A DNA stretch of 64,000 bases from Phaeacidiphilus oryzae TH49 (GCF_000744815.1 NZ_JQMQ01000005.1:3170055-3234054); one strand, 5' to 3'; counted from the first letter of the stretch, positions 41,851 through 51,001 are shown. The notes: generated by a model from the sequence alone, not told the origin. Numbers and translations are program-made.

Positions 41851-42225
41851 TCAGTTGCCGCCCAGCCGGCTGCTCGCCACTGCCGCGCAGAGCATCAGCG
41901 TCCCGCTCGCCAGAGTGGCGGCGAGGCACCGCGCCCGCAGCTGCCGGTAGCGGTCGCCGTACTCCTGGCGCAGTTCCTCGGCCCGGCGCAGCACACCGGA
42001 GTTGGCGTCCCGGTAGACCTCGATCCGGTCTCGGACGTAGACCCGCTGCACGTCCTCCCGCTGGCCGGTGGTCAGCCAGGGCAGCTGGGCGGTGAACCGG
42101 TCGGCGCCCCGCTTGGCCTCCTCATGGTGGGCGGCGAAGAGGAGATAGCCCTCCAGCTCGACCATCCCCCGCTCGGTGAGGCCCTCGGCGGGCGCCGGCC
42201 GCCGGCGCTCCGGTTCGGCCGCCAC
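41851..42225 (-). CDS. Small membrane-anchored protein in the ctaD operon
   Basis: A 124-residue protein with no family that I recognise. The soluble part is helical and charged (GYLLFAAHHEEAKRGADRFTAQLPWLTTGQREDVQRVYVRDRIEVYRDANSGVLRRAEELRQEYGDRYRQLRARC), then one C-terminal helix CLAATLASGTLMLCAAVA, so it is likely tail-anchored. GTG start 3 bp after the ctaD stop, so it is co-translated with cytochrome oxidase subunit I and may help assemble or regulate it. Confidence 0.75.
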   Translation of the reverse strand: MAAEPERRRPAPAEGLTERGMVELEGYLLFAAHHEEAKRGADRFTAQLPWLTTGQREDVQRVYVRDRIEVYRDANSGVLRRAEELRQEYGDRYRQLRARCLAATLASGTLMLCAAVASSRLGGN

Positions 42226-42228
42226 GGC

Positions 42229-44139
42229 TCAGGCCTTCGGGCTCTCGCCAGGGCCGCCGGGCCGCTCCGGGCCGCCGTGCGGACCGCCCTCAGGATCGGT
42301 GGCTCCGCCGCGAGTGGTGCCGCGGGGAGCGGTGCCGCCGGGAGTGGTGCCACGGGCAGTGGTGCCGCGGGGGCCGGGAGTGGCCTCGCCGGCCGACGCC
42401 CCGGCACCCGTGCCCATGCTCGCGCCCGCCCCCGCGTTCGCGCCCGACAGCGCCGGCTCGCCGAGCCCGCGCTCCAGCATGGCGATCTCCGGGTGGTGGA
42501 GGTCGAAGGCCGGGGATTCGGAGCGGATCCGGGGCAGCGAGGTGAAGTTGTGCCGCGGCGGCGGGCAGGAGGTCGCCCACTCCAGCGAGCGGCCGAACCC
42601 CCAGGGGTCGTCCTCGGTGACCCGCTTGCCGTACTTGGCGGTCTTCCAGACGTTGTAGAGGAACGGCAGCATCGAGATGCCGAGGAGGAAGGACCCGAGG
42701 GTGGAGACGGTGTTCAGGGTGGTGAAGCCGTCCGCCGCGAGGTAGTCCGCGTACCGCCGGGGCATGCCGACCACGCCGAGCCAGTGCTGCACCAGGAAGG
42801 TGGTGTGGAAGCCGATGAAGAGGGTCCAGAAGGTGATCTTGCCGAGCCGCTCGTCCAGCATCTTCCCGGTCATCTTCGGCCACCAGAAGTGGAAGCCGGC
42901 GAACATCGCGAAGACCACGGTGCCGAAGACCACGTAGTGGAAGTGCGCCACCACGAAGTAGGAGTCCGAGACGTGGAAGTCCAGCGGCGGGCAGGCCAGC
43001 AGAACGCCCGTCAGACCGCCGAAGAGGAAGGTCATCAGGAAGCCCCAGGTCCACAGCATCGGTGTCTCGAAACTGAGTGACCCCTTCCACATCGTGCCGA
43101 CCCAGTTGAAGAACTTCACCCCGGTGGGCACCGCGATCAGGAAGGTCATGAAGGAGAAGAACGGCAGCAGCACCGCGCCCGTGACGTACATGTGGTGCGC
43201 CCACACCGTCACCGACAGCCCGGCGATGGCGATCGTCGCGGCCACCAGCCCCGAGTAGCCGAAGATCGGCTTGCGGGCGAAGACCGGGATCACCTCGGTG
43301 ACGATGCCGAAGAACGGCAGGGCGATGATGTAGACCTCGGGATGGCCGAAGAACCAGAAGAGGTGCTGCCAGAGGATCGGGCCGCCGTTGGCCGGATCGA
43401 AGACGTGCGCCCCGAACTTCCGGTCCGCCTCCAGCGCCAGCAGGATCCCGGCCAGCGGCGGGAAGGCGAAGAGCACCAGGATCGACGTGATGAAGACGTT
43501 CCAGCTGAAGATCGGCATCCGGAACATCGTCATCCCGGGGGCGCGCATGCAGATGACGGTCGTGATGAAGTTGACCGCGCCCATGATGGTGCCGAAGCCG
43601 GACATCCCGAGGCCCAGGATCCACATGTCCGGTCCGACCCCGGTCGAGTGCTGGGCGTCGGAGAGCGGGGAGTAGGCGAACCAGCCGAAGTCGGCCGCGC
43701 CCTGCGGGGTGAGGAAGCCCCCGACGGCGATCAGCGAGCCGAACAGGTACAGCCAGTAGGCCAGCATGTTCAACCGCGGGAAGGCCACGTCCGGAGCGCC
43801 GATCTGCAGCGGCATGATCCAGTTCGTGAACCCGGAGAAGAGCGGGGTGGCGAACATCAGCAGCATGATCGTGCCATGCATGGTGAAGGCCTGGTTGAAC
43901 TGCTCGTCCGTGAGGAACTGCAGCCCCGGACGGGCCAGTTCGGCCCGCATCAGCAGCGCGAGCACACCGCCGACGAGGAAGAAGCCGAAGGAGGTGATGA
44001 GATAGAGCGAGCCGATGGTCTTGTGGTCGGTGGTGGTCAGCCACTTCACCAGGACCGTTCCCAGCTTGTCCCGGGCCGGCGGATGGCCGCCGCCGTCCCC
44101 GGCCGGGGCGCGGACAGTCTGATCAAAGGTTGTCATCAA
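42229..44139 (-). CDS. ctaD: Cytochrome c oxidase subunit I (aa3 type), stand-alone copy with an extended C-terminus
   Basis: A 636-residue, 12-helix haem-copper oxidase subunit. Present: MHGTIM haem-a histidine, [10 protein letters not shown]-channel motif, GHPEVY with the cross-linked His-Tyr, WAHHMYVTG CuB ligands and [10 protein letters not shown] haem ligands. After about residue 565 it has a low-complexity tail (repeats like [15 protein letters not shown]) not found in typical CtaD. The neighbours lack ctaC, ctaE and ctaF, so this seems to be a second copy outside the main operon, co-transcribed with a small membrane protein. The promoter should be in 44140-44349. Confidence 0.95.
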   Translation of the reverse strand: MMTTFDQTVRAPAGDGGGHPPARDKLGTVLVKWLTTTDHKTIGSLYLITSFGFFLVGGVLALLMRAELARPGLQFLTDEQFNQAFTMHGTIMLLMFATPLFSGFTNWIMPLQIGAPDVAFPRLNMLAYWLYLFGSLIAVGGFLTPQGAADFGWFAYSPLSDAQHSTGVGPDMWILGLGMSGFGTIMGAVNFITTVICMRAPGMTMFRMPIFSWNVFITSILVLFAFPPLAGILLALEADRKFGAHVFDPANGGPILWQHLFWFFGHPEVYIIALPFFGIVTEVIPVFARKPIFGYSGLVAATIAIAGLSVTVWAHHMYVTGAVLLPFFSFMTFLIAVPTGVKFFNWVGTMWKGSLSFETPMLWTWGFLMTFLFGGLTGVLLACPPLDFHVSDSYFVVAHFHYVVFGTVVFAMFAGFHFWWPKMTGKMLDERLGKITFWTLFIGFHTTFLVQHWLGVVGMPRRYADYLAADGFTTLNTVSTLGSFLLGISMLPFLYNVWKTAKYGKRVTEDDPWGFGRSLEWATSCPPPRHNFTSLPRIRSESPAFDLHHPEIAMLERGLGEPALSGANAGAGASMGTGAGASAGEATPGPRGTTARGTTPGGTAPRGTTRGGATDPEGGPHGGPERPGGPGESPKA

Positions 44140-44349
44140 TCTCTCCCACCGACACCGACACCGCCGCGCCGGTCCTCAAGTCGCCGACGGCCCTCCGTTG
44201 GCCGTCCGTTCCCGGCCGCTTTCGCATCTCGGTGCCACCATCACGTTTCCGACCCGTCCGGCGCACTCCGGCACGGCGTCCCACCCCCCTTGCGGTGGTA
44301 CGTGTTCACCCGCTCGGCCCTGACCCCGGCGTGCCGTGCTGACAGGCCA
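44140..44349. other. Intergenic region between ctaD and the CDF transporter gene
   Basis: 210 bp upstream of ctaD and downstream of the CDF gene. I see no gene, repeat or clear promoter. Confidence 0.5.
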
Positions 44350-45312
44350 TCAGCCTTCCGCTGACGCGCCGCCAGTTTCGTTGCCTGACACGTTCGAACG
44401 ACCCGGTGTCGGATCCAGGAACACCCGGGCGATGGACGGGTGGCGCTCGCGCAGCATCCGCTCCGCCTCGTCGCACAGCCGCTCGATCTCGGCGGCCGTC
44501 TCCGCGTCCCGGAAGTCCACCTTGGCCGCGACCAGCACCTCGTGCCGCCCCTGCACCGCCGTGACCAGCTCCAGGACCTCCTCCACCCCCGGGAGGGCCG
44601 CCAACTCCCCGGCGAGCGCCCGCTCCATCCGGTCCGGGAGGGCGCGCCCGATCAGCATGGACGCGTTGCTGCGGCCCAGTTCGACGGCGACCGCGGTGAG
44701 GAGGACGCCGATGCAGATCGAGGCCACCCCGTCCCAGACCCCCGAGCCGGTCAGCTGACCGGCCAGCAGGCCCCCCGCCGCCAGCACCAGCCCGATCAGA
44801 GCGGCCGTGTCCTCCAGCACCACCGCCTTCACCGTGGTGTCGGGGGTACGGCGCAGATGGCGGAGGGCGGGCACGTCGAGGCCGGCGGCCTCGCCGCGCA
44901 CCTGGCGCACCCCGCGCAGCAGCGAGGTCCCCTCCAGCACGAAGGAGACGGCGAGGACGATGTACGAGACCAGCGGCGAGCCCAGTTCCTCGCCCTGGAC
45001 CAGGGTGTGGATCCCGTCGTAGAAGGAGAAGACGGCGCCGCCGACGAAGGTGGCGACGGAGGCCAGCATCGCCCAGACGTAGAGCGCCTGCCCGTAGCCC
45101 AGCGGATGGGCGTCGTCGGGCGGGCGCTCGCTGGTCTTCAGCGCGGTGAAGAGGAGCACCTCGGTCACCGTGTCGGCGACCGAGTGCGCCGCCTCGGAGA
45201 GCATCGCGCTCGATCCGCTGACGATCCCCCCGATCGCCTTCGCGACGGCGATCCCCAGATTCATCGTCCCGGCGAGCAGGACGGTCCCCACACTCTCGGT
45301 CTCTTCGGCCAC
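44350..45312 (-). CDS. Cation diffusion facilitator (CDF) metal exporter
   Basis: A 320-residue inner-membrane exporter for divalent metals in exchange for protons. Six helices; the TM2 metal motif is SEAAHSVADTVTE, the TM5 motif VVLEDTAALIG, and a cytoplasmic C-terminal domain of the ZT_dimer type (LPGVEEVLELVTAVQGRHEVLVAAKVDF) follows. The metal (Zn, Fe, Co or Mn) is not predictable. The start is GTG 45312; upstream in-frame codons are the repeat array and not protein. Confidence 0.9.
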   Translation of the reverse strand: MAEETESVGTVLLAGTMNLGIAVAKAIGGIVSGSSAMLSEAAHSVADTVTEVLLFTALKTSERPPDDAHPLGYGQALYVWAMLASVATFVGGAVFSFYDGIHTLVQGEELGSPLVSYIVLAVSFVLEGTSLLRGVRQVRGEAAGLDVPALRHLRRTPDTTVKAVVLEDTAALIGLVLAAGGLLAGQLTGSGVWDGVASICIGVLLTAVAVELGRSNASMLIGRALPDRMERALAGELAALPGVEEVLELVTAVQGRHEVLVAAKVDFRDAETAAEIERLCDEAERMLRERHPSIARVFLDPTPGRSNVSGNETGGASAEG

Positions 45313-45373
45313 TCCCGCAGTATCCCCGCGCCGGGCGGTTCCCGCCGAGTGGGCCGCGCCCGGAAGCCGGGCC

Positions 45374-45470
45374 GGGAACCGGACTTGGGGCCGGAACCGG
45401 GCTTGGGCCTGGGCCCGGAACCGGGCTTGGGCCCGGAACCGGGCTTGGGCCCGGAACCGCAACCGGCCCG
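45374..45470. repeat. 18-bp tandem repeats upstream of the CDF gene
   Basis: About five copies of CCGGAACCGGGCTTGGGC in the 184-bp gap between the CDF gene and hmp, one with a 6-bp insertion (GGCCTG). It overlaps the region where the CDF promoter should be, so copy number could alter expression. Confidence 0.85.
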
Positions 45471-45496
45471 GGCCCTGCGTTCACCGGCCGTACGGC

Positions 45497-46702
45497 TCAC
45501 GCCGCCCCGAGGGCCTCCGCGTCCGGCCCGAAGACCTCGTAGTGGATGTCCGCCGGCGAGACCCCCGCCTCCAGCAGCTGCCCGCGCACGGCCCGCATGA
45601 ACGGCACCGGCCCGCACAGGTACACCACACTGTCCGACGGCACCGCCACCTGGGAGAGGTCCACAAAGCCGGACCGGGCCCCCACTCCCTCGGCGCCGGC
45701 CCGGTACCAGACCTCAAGACGGCCGTCCGCCAGCTTCTCGACCAGCCGCGCGACCTCCTCGCGGAAGGCGTGGCTCTCCGGGTCCTCGTCACCGTGGACG
45801 ACCAGCACCGGACGCCGGGTGCCGGTACCGGCGAGCTGCTCCAGCATCCCCACCATCGGGGTGCACCCGATGCCCGCAGAGGCCAGCACCACCGGCCGCC
45901 CCACAGCCCCGGCGGCATCCGCGCCACCGGTCCCGTTCTCGTCCAGCACGATGTCGCCGAACGGGGCACTCAGCTCGATCTCCTGACCGGCCGTCAGCCG
46001 GTCCTGCAGCCAGGCGGAGACCTCGCCGTCCCGCTTCACCGTGAACTGCAGCCCGCCCTCGGGCCACCCCGAGAGGCTGTACTGCCGGATCTGCCGCGCC
46101 CCGTCCTCCAGCGGCACCCGCACCGAGACGTACTGCCCGGCCCGGGCCGCCGGCACCGGCCCGCCGTCCGCCGGACGCACCACGAAGGTCGTCACGGACG
46201 GCGTCTCCGACTGCCGCGCGGCCACCCGCCAGCGCCGCCACACCTCGCCGTCGGCGACCCCGGCCTGCCGGTAGAGCCCCTGCTCGATGGCGATCAGCGC
46301 GTTGGCCATCAGCCAGTACACCTCGTCCCAGGCCGCGGCGACCTCCGGGGTGACGGCGTCGCCGAGCACCTCGACTATCGCGGCGAAGAGGTGCTCGTGG
46401 ACGATCGGGTACTGGTCGGCGGTGATGCCGAGCGAGGCGTGCTTGTGGGCGATCCGCGCCAGCATGGTGTCCGGCCGCCGCTCGGGGTCGGCCACCAGCG
46501 CGCTCGCGAACGCCGCGATCGAGGCGGCGAGCGCCTGCCGCTGGCTGCCGTTGGCCTGGTTGCCGCGGTTGAAGAGGTCGCGCAGCAGCTCCGGGTGGGC
46601 GGCGAAGAGCCGTCCGTAGAACCGCCCGGTGATCTCCTCGATGGCACCGCCCACCACCGGCAGGGTGGCACGTACGACCTCGGTCGACTTCTCCGACAGC
46701 AT
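45497..46702 (-). CDS. hmp: Flavohaemoglobin (nitric oxide dioxygenase)
   Basis: Converts NO and O2 to nitrate using NADPH. The 401-residue protein has a globin domain (1-140; proximal-side HKHASLGITADQYPIVHEHLF), a ferredoxin-reductase-like FAD domain (RQYSLSGWPEGGLQFTVKR) and an NAD(P)-binding domain (LASAGIGCTPMVGML ... YLCGPVPFM). ATG 46702 follows GGAGGAA; the seven-codon upstream extension lies in the operator. An NsrR-type palindrome covers -12 to -36 from the start codon, and nsrR is the next gene upstream on the same strand. Confidence 0.95.
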   Translation of the reverse strand: MLSEKSTEVVRATLPVVGGAIEEITGRFYGRLFAAHPELLRDLFNRGNQANGSQRQALAASIAAFASALVADPERRPDTMLARIAHKHASLGITADQYPIVHEHLFAAIVEVLGDAVTPEVAAAWDEVYWLMANALIAIEQGLYRQAGVADGEVWRRWRVAARQSETPSVTTFVVRPADGGPVPAARAGQYVSVRVPLEDGARQIRQYSLSGWPEGGLQFTVKRDGEVSAWLQDRLTAGQEIELSAPFGDIVLDENGTGGADAAGAVGRPVVLASAGIGCTPMVGMLEQLAGTGTRRPVLVVHGDEDPESHAFREEVARLVEKLADGRLEVWYRAGAEGVGARSGFVDLSQVAVPSDSVVYLCGPVPFMRAVRGQLLEAGVSPADIHYEVFGPDAEALGAA

Positions 46703-46713
46703 CCTGTTCCTCC

Positions 46714-46738
46714 AAATTGTCATTTCAGATGCCGATTT
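46714..46738. promoter_or_regulatory. NsrR-type operator of hmp
   Basis: An imperfect palindrome centred at 46726: AAATTGTCATTT - C - AGATGCCGATTT, 16 of 24 arm positions symmetric, the 11-bp-arms/1-bp-centre form known for S. coelicolor NsrR. A nearly identical copy stands before nsrR. Confidence 0.8.
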
Positions 46739-46801
46739 TCCGGCGTTCCGGGCTCCCCCAGAAGGGCCGGCCGGCCCCGCGGGCCCCGCCCGACCGGGCC
46801 C

Positions 46802-47248
46802 TCAGACGCGCACCGGCAGCCCCAGCAGCACGGGGCCGGCCGGCCCCTCCACCAGGTCCGCCAGCGTCACCGCGTCCAGCGAGGCGTAGAAGGCCTCCTG
46901 CGCCTTGCGGAGCTCGGCTCTCAGCCGGCAGGCGGCGCGAAGCGGGCACGGGTCCTCGCCCTCGCAGCCGACCACGTCCCCCTCCCCCTCCAACTCCCTC
47001 ACCAGCGAGCCGATCGCGACGGTCCGCCCGGCCCTGGTGAGGACGAGGCCCCCGCCGCGCCCGCGCGTCGCCTCGACCACGCCGAGCCGCCGCAGTCGCG
47101 CGACCACCTTCGCCGCATGCGAGTACGGCACTCCGACCGCCTCGGCCACCTGCTCGGTGGTGACGGTCTCCGGCGCGTCGAGCACCGCCAGGCGCATGGC
47201 GATGCGCAGGGCGATGTCGGTTCCCTTCGTCAACCTCACACAGAACAT
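46802..47248 (-). CDS. nsrR: NsrR, Rrf2-family nitric-oxide-sensing repressor
   Basis: A 148-residue Rrf2 protein: winged HTH at the N-terminus (RLTKGTDIALRIAMRLAVLDAPETVTTEQVAEAVGVPYSHAAKVVARLRRLGVVEATRG) and three cluster cysteines with the NsrR spacing C-x5-C-x5-C (GCEGEDPCPLRAAC), which bind a 4Fe-4S cluster that reacts with NO. The start may be ATG 47248 or the GTG three codons on. It has its own NsrR box and lies 99 bp upstream of hmp: a self-regulated NO response. Confidence 0.94.
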   Translation of the reverse strand: MFCVRLTKGTDIALRIAMRLAVLDAPETVTTEQVAEAVGVPYSHAAKVVARLRRLGVVEATRGRGGGLVLTRAGRTVAIGSLVRELEGEGDVVGCEGEDPCPLRAACRLRAELRKAQEAFYASLDAVTLADLVEGPAGPVLLGLPVRV

Positions 47249-47254
47249 CCTAGA

Positions 47255-47279
47255 TATTCGTCATTTCAGACTCCGATTT
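47255..47279. promoter_or_regulatory. NsrR-type operator of nsrR
   Basis: Shares GTCATTTCAGA and CCGATTT with the hmp operator in the same spacing, directly upstream of the nsrR start codon, so autoregulation is likely. Confidence 0.72.
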
Positions 47280-47327
47280 GCCCCCCTCGTCCACCCAACC
47301 TTCGTAACAGAAGTCCGCCCTATGTCC

Positions 47328-47341
47328 GTAACCGCTGTTAC
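47328..47341. promoter_or_regulatory. Palindrome GTAAC-CGCT-GTTAC upstream of the ChrB-like gene
   Basis: Perfect 5-bp arms with a 4-bp spacer, ending 9 bp before the GTG start; a further GTAAC lies at 47304-47308. It could bind the ChrB-like protein or an unrelated repressor. Confidence 0.5.
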
Positions 47342-47350
47342 ACTCCCCAC

Positions 47351-47932
47351 GTGAACGCTCATTCCACCGACCCGACCCAGTGGAAGCTGCTCATCCTGCG
47401 GCTCCCCGCCCAGCCGTCCCGCCACCGCGTCGCGGTCTGGCGCGAGCTGCGCCGGGTCGGCGCCCTCTCGCTCGGCCAGGGCGTCTGGGCGGTGCCCGAG
47501 GTGCCGGTCTTCGAGGCGGGCGTCCACCGGGCGCTCGCCCTCGCCGCGCAGGCCCCGGACGGGGAGGCGCTGACCCTCCGCGCCACCGGCGGCTCCGCGC
47601 GGGACGGCGCCCGCCTCGCCGAGCTGTTCTCGGCAGCCCGCGAGGAGGAATGGGCCGAGTTCCTCGCCGACTGCGGCAAGTACCAGGAGGAGCTGGAGAA
47701 GGAGATCCGCACCCGGAAGTTCACCCTCGCCGAGCTCGAGGAGGAGGAGCAGAGCCTGGAGCGGCTGCGCCGCTGGCACCGCGACATCCGCTCCCGAGAC
47801 GTCTTCGGTGCCCCCTCCGCGGAGGTGGCGACCAGCAGGCTCGACCACTGCGCGGACTCCCTCCAGGAGTACAGCGAGCTCGTCCTGGCCCACCTCCACG
47901 CCTTCGACCACCCCGCGGACGGACCGTCATGA
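47351..47932 (+). CDS. ChrB-like protein (N-terminal ChrB domain)
   Basis: A 193-residue protein. WKLLILRLPAQPSRHRVAVWRELRRVGALSLGQGVWAVPEVP is the ChrB N-terminal signature, followed by a long charged coiled-coil-like part (ADCGKYQEELEKEIRTRKFTLAELEEEEQSLERLRRWHRDIRSRDVFG). It lacks the C-terminal ChrB domain of chromate regulators. In chromate operons ChrB senses chromate and controls an exporter; here an MFS exporter overlaps it (ATGA), so a regulator/transporter pair is likely, with the substrate unproven. Confidence 0.82.
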   Translation: MNAHSTDPTQWKLLILRLPAQPSRHRVAVWRELRRVGALSLGQGVWAVPEVPVFEAGVHRALALAAQAPDGEALTLRATGGSARDGARLAELFSAAREEEWAEFLADCGKYQEELEKEIRTRKFTLAELEEEEQSLERLRRWHRDIRSRDVFGAPSAEVATSRLDHCADSLQEYSELVLAHLHAFDHPADGPS

Positions 47933-49113
47933 GCCGCCCCGCGCAGGAGTCCTCCGTCCAGGAGAGGCCGGCCGAGGCGAGGCCGGCCAGGCGGATGTGG
48001 CCGCTCTACGCGGCCGGCTTCACCACCGCCTTCGGGGCCCACTCCGTCGCGGCCAACCTCGCCCAGGGCGGCGAGGGGCTGGCCCGGTCCGTCCTCTACC
48101 TGGGCGTGCTGCTCGCCCTCTACGACGGCGCCGAGATCGTCCTCAAGCCGGTCTTCGGCACGCTGGCCGACCGGGTCGGCGCCCGGCCCGTGCTCCTCGG
48201 CGGACTGCTGGCGTTCGCCGCCGCCTCCGGCCTCTTCCTCGCGGTGCGCGACCCGCAGTGGCTGTGGGCGGCCCGGCTCGGCCAGGGCGCGGCGGCCTCC
48301 GCGTTCTCCCCGGCCGCGTCCGCGCTGGTCGCCCGGCTCAACCCGGCGGCCAGGCACGGGCGGGCCTTCGGCTCGTACGGCTTCTGGAAATCCCTCGGCT
48401 ACGCGGGCGGCCCGCTGCTGGGCAGCGCGCTGGTGTGGGCGGGCGGTCTGCCGCTGCTCTTCGCCGTGCTGACCGCGCTGCCGCTGGCGGTGGCCGGGTG
48501 GGTGGCGGCGGCGGTGCCGTCCCTTCCGCCGCTGCCCCGTACCCGTCAGACCCTGCTCGACCTGGCCCACCGGCTCGGCGACGGCGCCTTCCTGCGGCAG
48601 GTCGCCGCGCTGGCCGCGTCGACCGCGGCGCTCTCGGTCGGGGTCGGCTTCCTGCCGGCGACCGGCCGCGCGGACGGGCTTCCACCGCTCGCCACCGGCG
48701 CGGCGGTCTCCGTGCTCGCGCTGTGCGCGGCGCTGGTGCAGCCGCGGGTGGGGCGGGCGCACGACTCCGGCCGCCTCTCGGCCCGGCAGGGTCTGCTGGG
48801 CGGCCTCCTGGCCACCGCGGCCGGACTCGCCGTCGCGGCGGCCGTGCCGGGAGTCGCCGGCCTCTTGTCGGCCGCCGTCCTCACCGGCGCGGGCACCGGC
48901 GCCCTCACCCCCATCGGCTTCGCCCGTCTCGCCGCGACCTCCCCGCCGGAGCGACTGGGCCAGACCATGGGCGCCGCCGAGCTCGGCCGCGAGGCCGGCG
49001 ACGCCGCCGGGCCCCTTCTGGTGGGCGCGGTCGCCTCCACCGCCGGCCTCCCCTGGGGCTACGCCGCCCTGGCGGCAGCGACAGCCCTGTTGATCCCGGT
49101 CCTCCGCCGCTGA
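47929..49113 (+). CDS. MFS transporter paired with the ChrB-like gene
   Basis: A 394-residue, 12-helix MFS protein. Motif A-like FGTLADRVGARPVLL occurs after TM2; helices include GFTTAFGAHSVAANLA and PLLFAVLTALPLAVAGWVAAAVPSL. ATG overlaps the upstream stop by 4 bp, so the proteins are made together. Chromate or another oxyanion/drug is a possible substrate by context. Confidence 0.88.
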   Translation: MSRPAQESSVQERPAEARPARRMWPLYAAGFTTAFGAHSVAANLAQGGEGLARSVLYLGVLLALYDGAEIVLKPVFGTLADRVGARPVLLGGLLAFAAASGLFLAVRDPQWLWAARLGQGAAASAFSPAASALVARLNPAARHGRAFGSYGFWKSLGYAGGPLLGSALVWAGGLPLLFAVLTALPLAVAGWVAAAVPSLPPLPRTRQTLLDLAHRLGDGAFLRQVAALAASTAALSVGVGFLPATGRADGLPPLATGAAVSVLALCAALVQPRVGRAHDSGRLSARQGLLGGLLATAAGLAVAAAVPGVAGLLSAAVLTGAGTGALTPIGFARLAATSPPERLGQTMGAAELGREAGDAAGPLLVGAVASTAGLPWGYAALAAATALLIPVLRR

Positions 49114-49173
49114 CCCCGGTCCTCCGCCGCCGACCCCGCCGGCGGCGAGCGCCCCGAGCGCGGCGGCGCCCCC

Positions 49174-50037
49174 TCAGCCCACCGCCGACGCCGTCATCGC
49201 CAGCGTCACCGCCACCAGCAACCCGAGATACGTCCACGCGTACACCCGGTCCGGAATCTCCGGCGGCCGCCGCCGCAGGGCGACGATCACCGGCAGCGCC
49301 CCCACCAGCAACGCCGCCCCCGCCCCCACGTCCACGGCCCCCAGCAGCAGTACTCCCCCGGCCCCCGCGGCGGCCCCGCCGCCACCCCCGCCCACCAGGA
49401 ACACCGCCAACGCCGGTGCGCTGATCGCCAGCGTCAGCGGATTCGCCAGCGACGTGGCCGTCCGCATCGCCAACCCCGACCGCCGCAGCATCGGCACGGT
49501 CAGCACGCTCCCGCCCAGCCCGAGAAACGAGGCCACCGCCCCGATCGGCACCCCGAACCCGCCGGCGATCCGCCCGCTCCCCCGGCCGGCCGGCACGCCG
49601 CCCTCCGCAGCGGGCGCGTCCCGCCCCTCGCGCCAGCGCCCGCGCCCGCTCCCTCGCCCCGCGAAGAACCCCGGTCGCAGCAGCAGATCCACGATCGTCC
49701 CCACCAGGTACGCCACGAACCCCCACTGGGTCACCGCCCCCGGCGCCCACCGCGCCGCCACCGCGCCCAGCACTCCCCCGAGGCCCAGCAGCACCAGCAG
49801 CGCACGGCTCCGCCGCAGCTCTCCCAGCACGCCACGATCGGTCGCCGCCGTCGCCACCGCCGCGTTCACCACCATCACCACCGAGGAGGTGGCCACCGCC
49901 GTATGCGCGGCCTCCGCCCCCAGCCCGGCGTCCATCCACACGATCACCGGCACCGCGACGAAGCCCCCGCCGAACCCGAACAACACCGTGGTCAGCCCGG
50001 TGACCACACCGATCGCGACCAGCAACAGAACACTCAC
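49174..50037 (-). CDS. TauE/SafE (TSUP) family permease
   Basis: A 287-residue membrane protein with the two TSUP repeats: GLTTVLFGFGGGFVAVPVIV at the start and AVASFLGLGGSVLTVPML in the second half; a hydrophilic Arg/Gly loop (RGSGRGRWREGRDAPAAEGG) lies between. The family exports sulfite, sulfoacetate or related anions. It is divergent from an AraC gene (184 bp shared upstream region), the probable regulator. Confidence 0.88.
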   Translation of the reverse strand: MSVLLLVAIGVVTGLTTVLFGFGGGFVAVPVIVWMDAGLGAEAAHTAVATSSVVMVVNAAVATAATDRGVLGELRRSRALLVLLGLGGVLGAVAARWAPGAVTQWGFVAYLVGTIVDLLLRPGFFAGRGSGRGRWREGRDAPAAEGGVPAGRGSGRIAGGFGVPIGAVASFLGLGGSVLTVPMLRRSGLAMRTATSLANPLTLAISAPALAVFLVGGGGGGAAAGAGGVLLLGAVDVGAGAALLVGALPVIVALRRRPPEIPDRVYAWTYLGLLVAVTLAMTASAVG

Positions 50038-50221
50038 TCAGCAGAGTCCAGCAGCCGCCCCGCCCGGCGGGCAATCGATGCACGGCCCGCTACCTTCGAT
50101 TCTCGGCCATCCCCCAGCCCGGCCGCCCGCCACGGCCGCTCCGCCGCCGCCCCGCCACTCGCCACCACTGCCTCACGCTCCCACCACGCCCCCGACCACC
50201 CGCGGCACTAGCCTCAGCCCC

Positions 50222-51001
50222 GTGCGCAACGTCTCCCTCGACGACTACGACCGGATCGCCCGCCCGGTCCTCGCCATCGGCACCGACTACACCCCCGGCC
50301 ACGTCCTCGACTGGCACCGCCACCGCCGGGCGCAGCTCCTCTACGGCGCCACCGGGGTGATGATCGTCGAGACCGTGGACGGCGCCTGGACCGTCCCCAC
50401 CGACCGCGCCATCCTCATCCCGCCGGCCACCCGCCACCGGGTCACCATGCTCGGCGTCAGCACCCGCAGCCTCTATCTCGAACCCTCGGCGGTCGCACCC
50501 TGGTGGCCGGCCTCCTGCCGGATCGCCGACGTCCCCCCGCTGGTACGCGAACTCCTGCTGGCCGCAGTGGAGTTGGACCCCGCCTACGACGAGGGCGGAC
50601 GGGACGGCGCACTCGCCGCCCTGCTGCTCCACGAACTCGCGGCCCTCTCCACCCGCCCCTCCCTGCCGCTCCACATCGACCTGCCGGCCTCCCCCGAACT
50701 GGCCGCCCTCTGCCGCGGCTATCTGACCGCCCCCGACGTCCGGCTCCGCAACGAGGACTGGGCCCGCCGCCTGGCCACCAGCGAGCGGGCCTTCACCCGC
50801 CGCTTCCGGCGCGAGCTCGGCACAAGCCCGGCGGCCTGGCGGGCCCGCGCCCGCCTGGTCGCCGCCGTCCCCCTGCTCCGCGAGCACAGCGTCACCGGTA
50901 CGGCGGCCCGCCTCGGCTACTCCTCGCCCGCCGCCTTCACCGCGGCCTTCAGCCGCGCCTTCGGCCTGCCGCCCTCGGTCTTCAACCGACCGGCCCCGTA
51001 A
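50222..51001 (+). CDS. AraC-family regulator with N-terminal cupin
   Basis: A 259-residue regulator: cupin sensor (PGHVLDWHRHRRAQLLYGATGVMIVETVDGAWTVPTDRAILIPPATRHRV) and C-terminal double HTH (LRNEDWARRLATSERAFTRRFRRELGTSPAAWRARARL ... VTGTAARLGYSSPAAFTAAFSRAFGLPPS). Starts at GTG 50222. It is the likely controller of the divergent TSUP permease. Confidence 0.92.
   Translation: MRNVSLDDYDRIARPVLAIGTDYTPGHVLDWHRHRRAQLLYGATGVMIVETVDGAWTVPTDRAILIPPATRHRVTMLGVSTRSLYLEPSAVAPWWPASCRIADVPPLVRELLLAAVELDPAYDEGGRDGALAALLLHELAALSTRPSLPLHIDLPASPELAALCRGYLTAPDVRLRNEDWARRLATSERAFTRRFRRELGTSPAAWRARARLVAAVPLLREHSVTGTAARLGYSSPAAFTAAFSRAFGLPPSVFNRPAP

Noticed and set aside
44306-45484. N-terminal extension of the CDF protein across the 18-bp repeats
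   Set aside because: The added part is a translated minisatellite (RFRAQARFRAQ), and GTG 45312 gives the normal family length.
49101-49133. Duplicated 3' end of the MFS gene (CCCGGTCCTCCGCCGC twice)
   Set aside because: A single small tandem duplication just past the stop; no sign of function.
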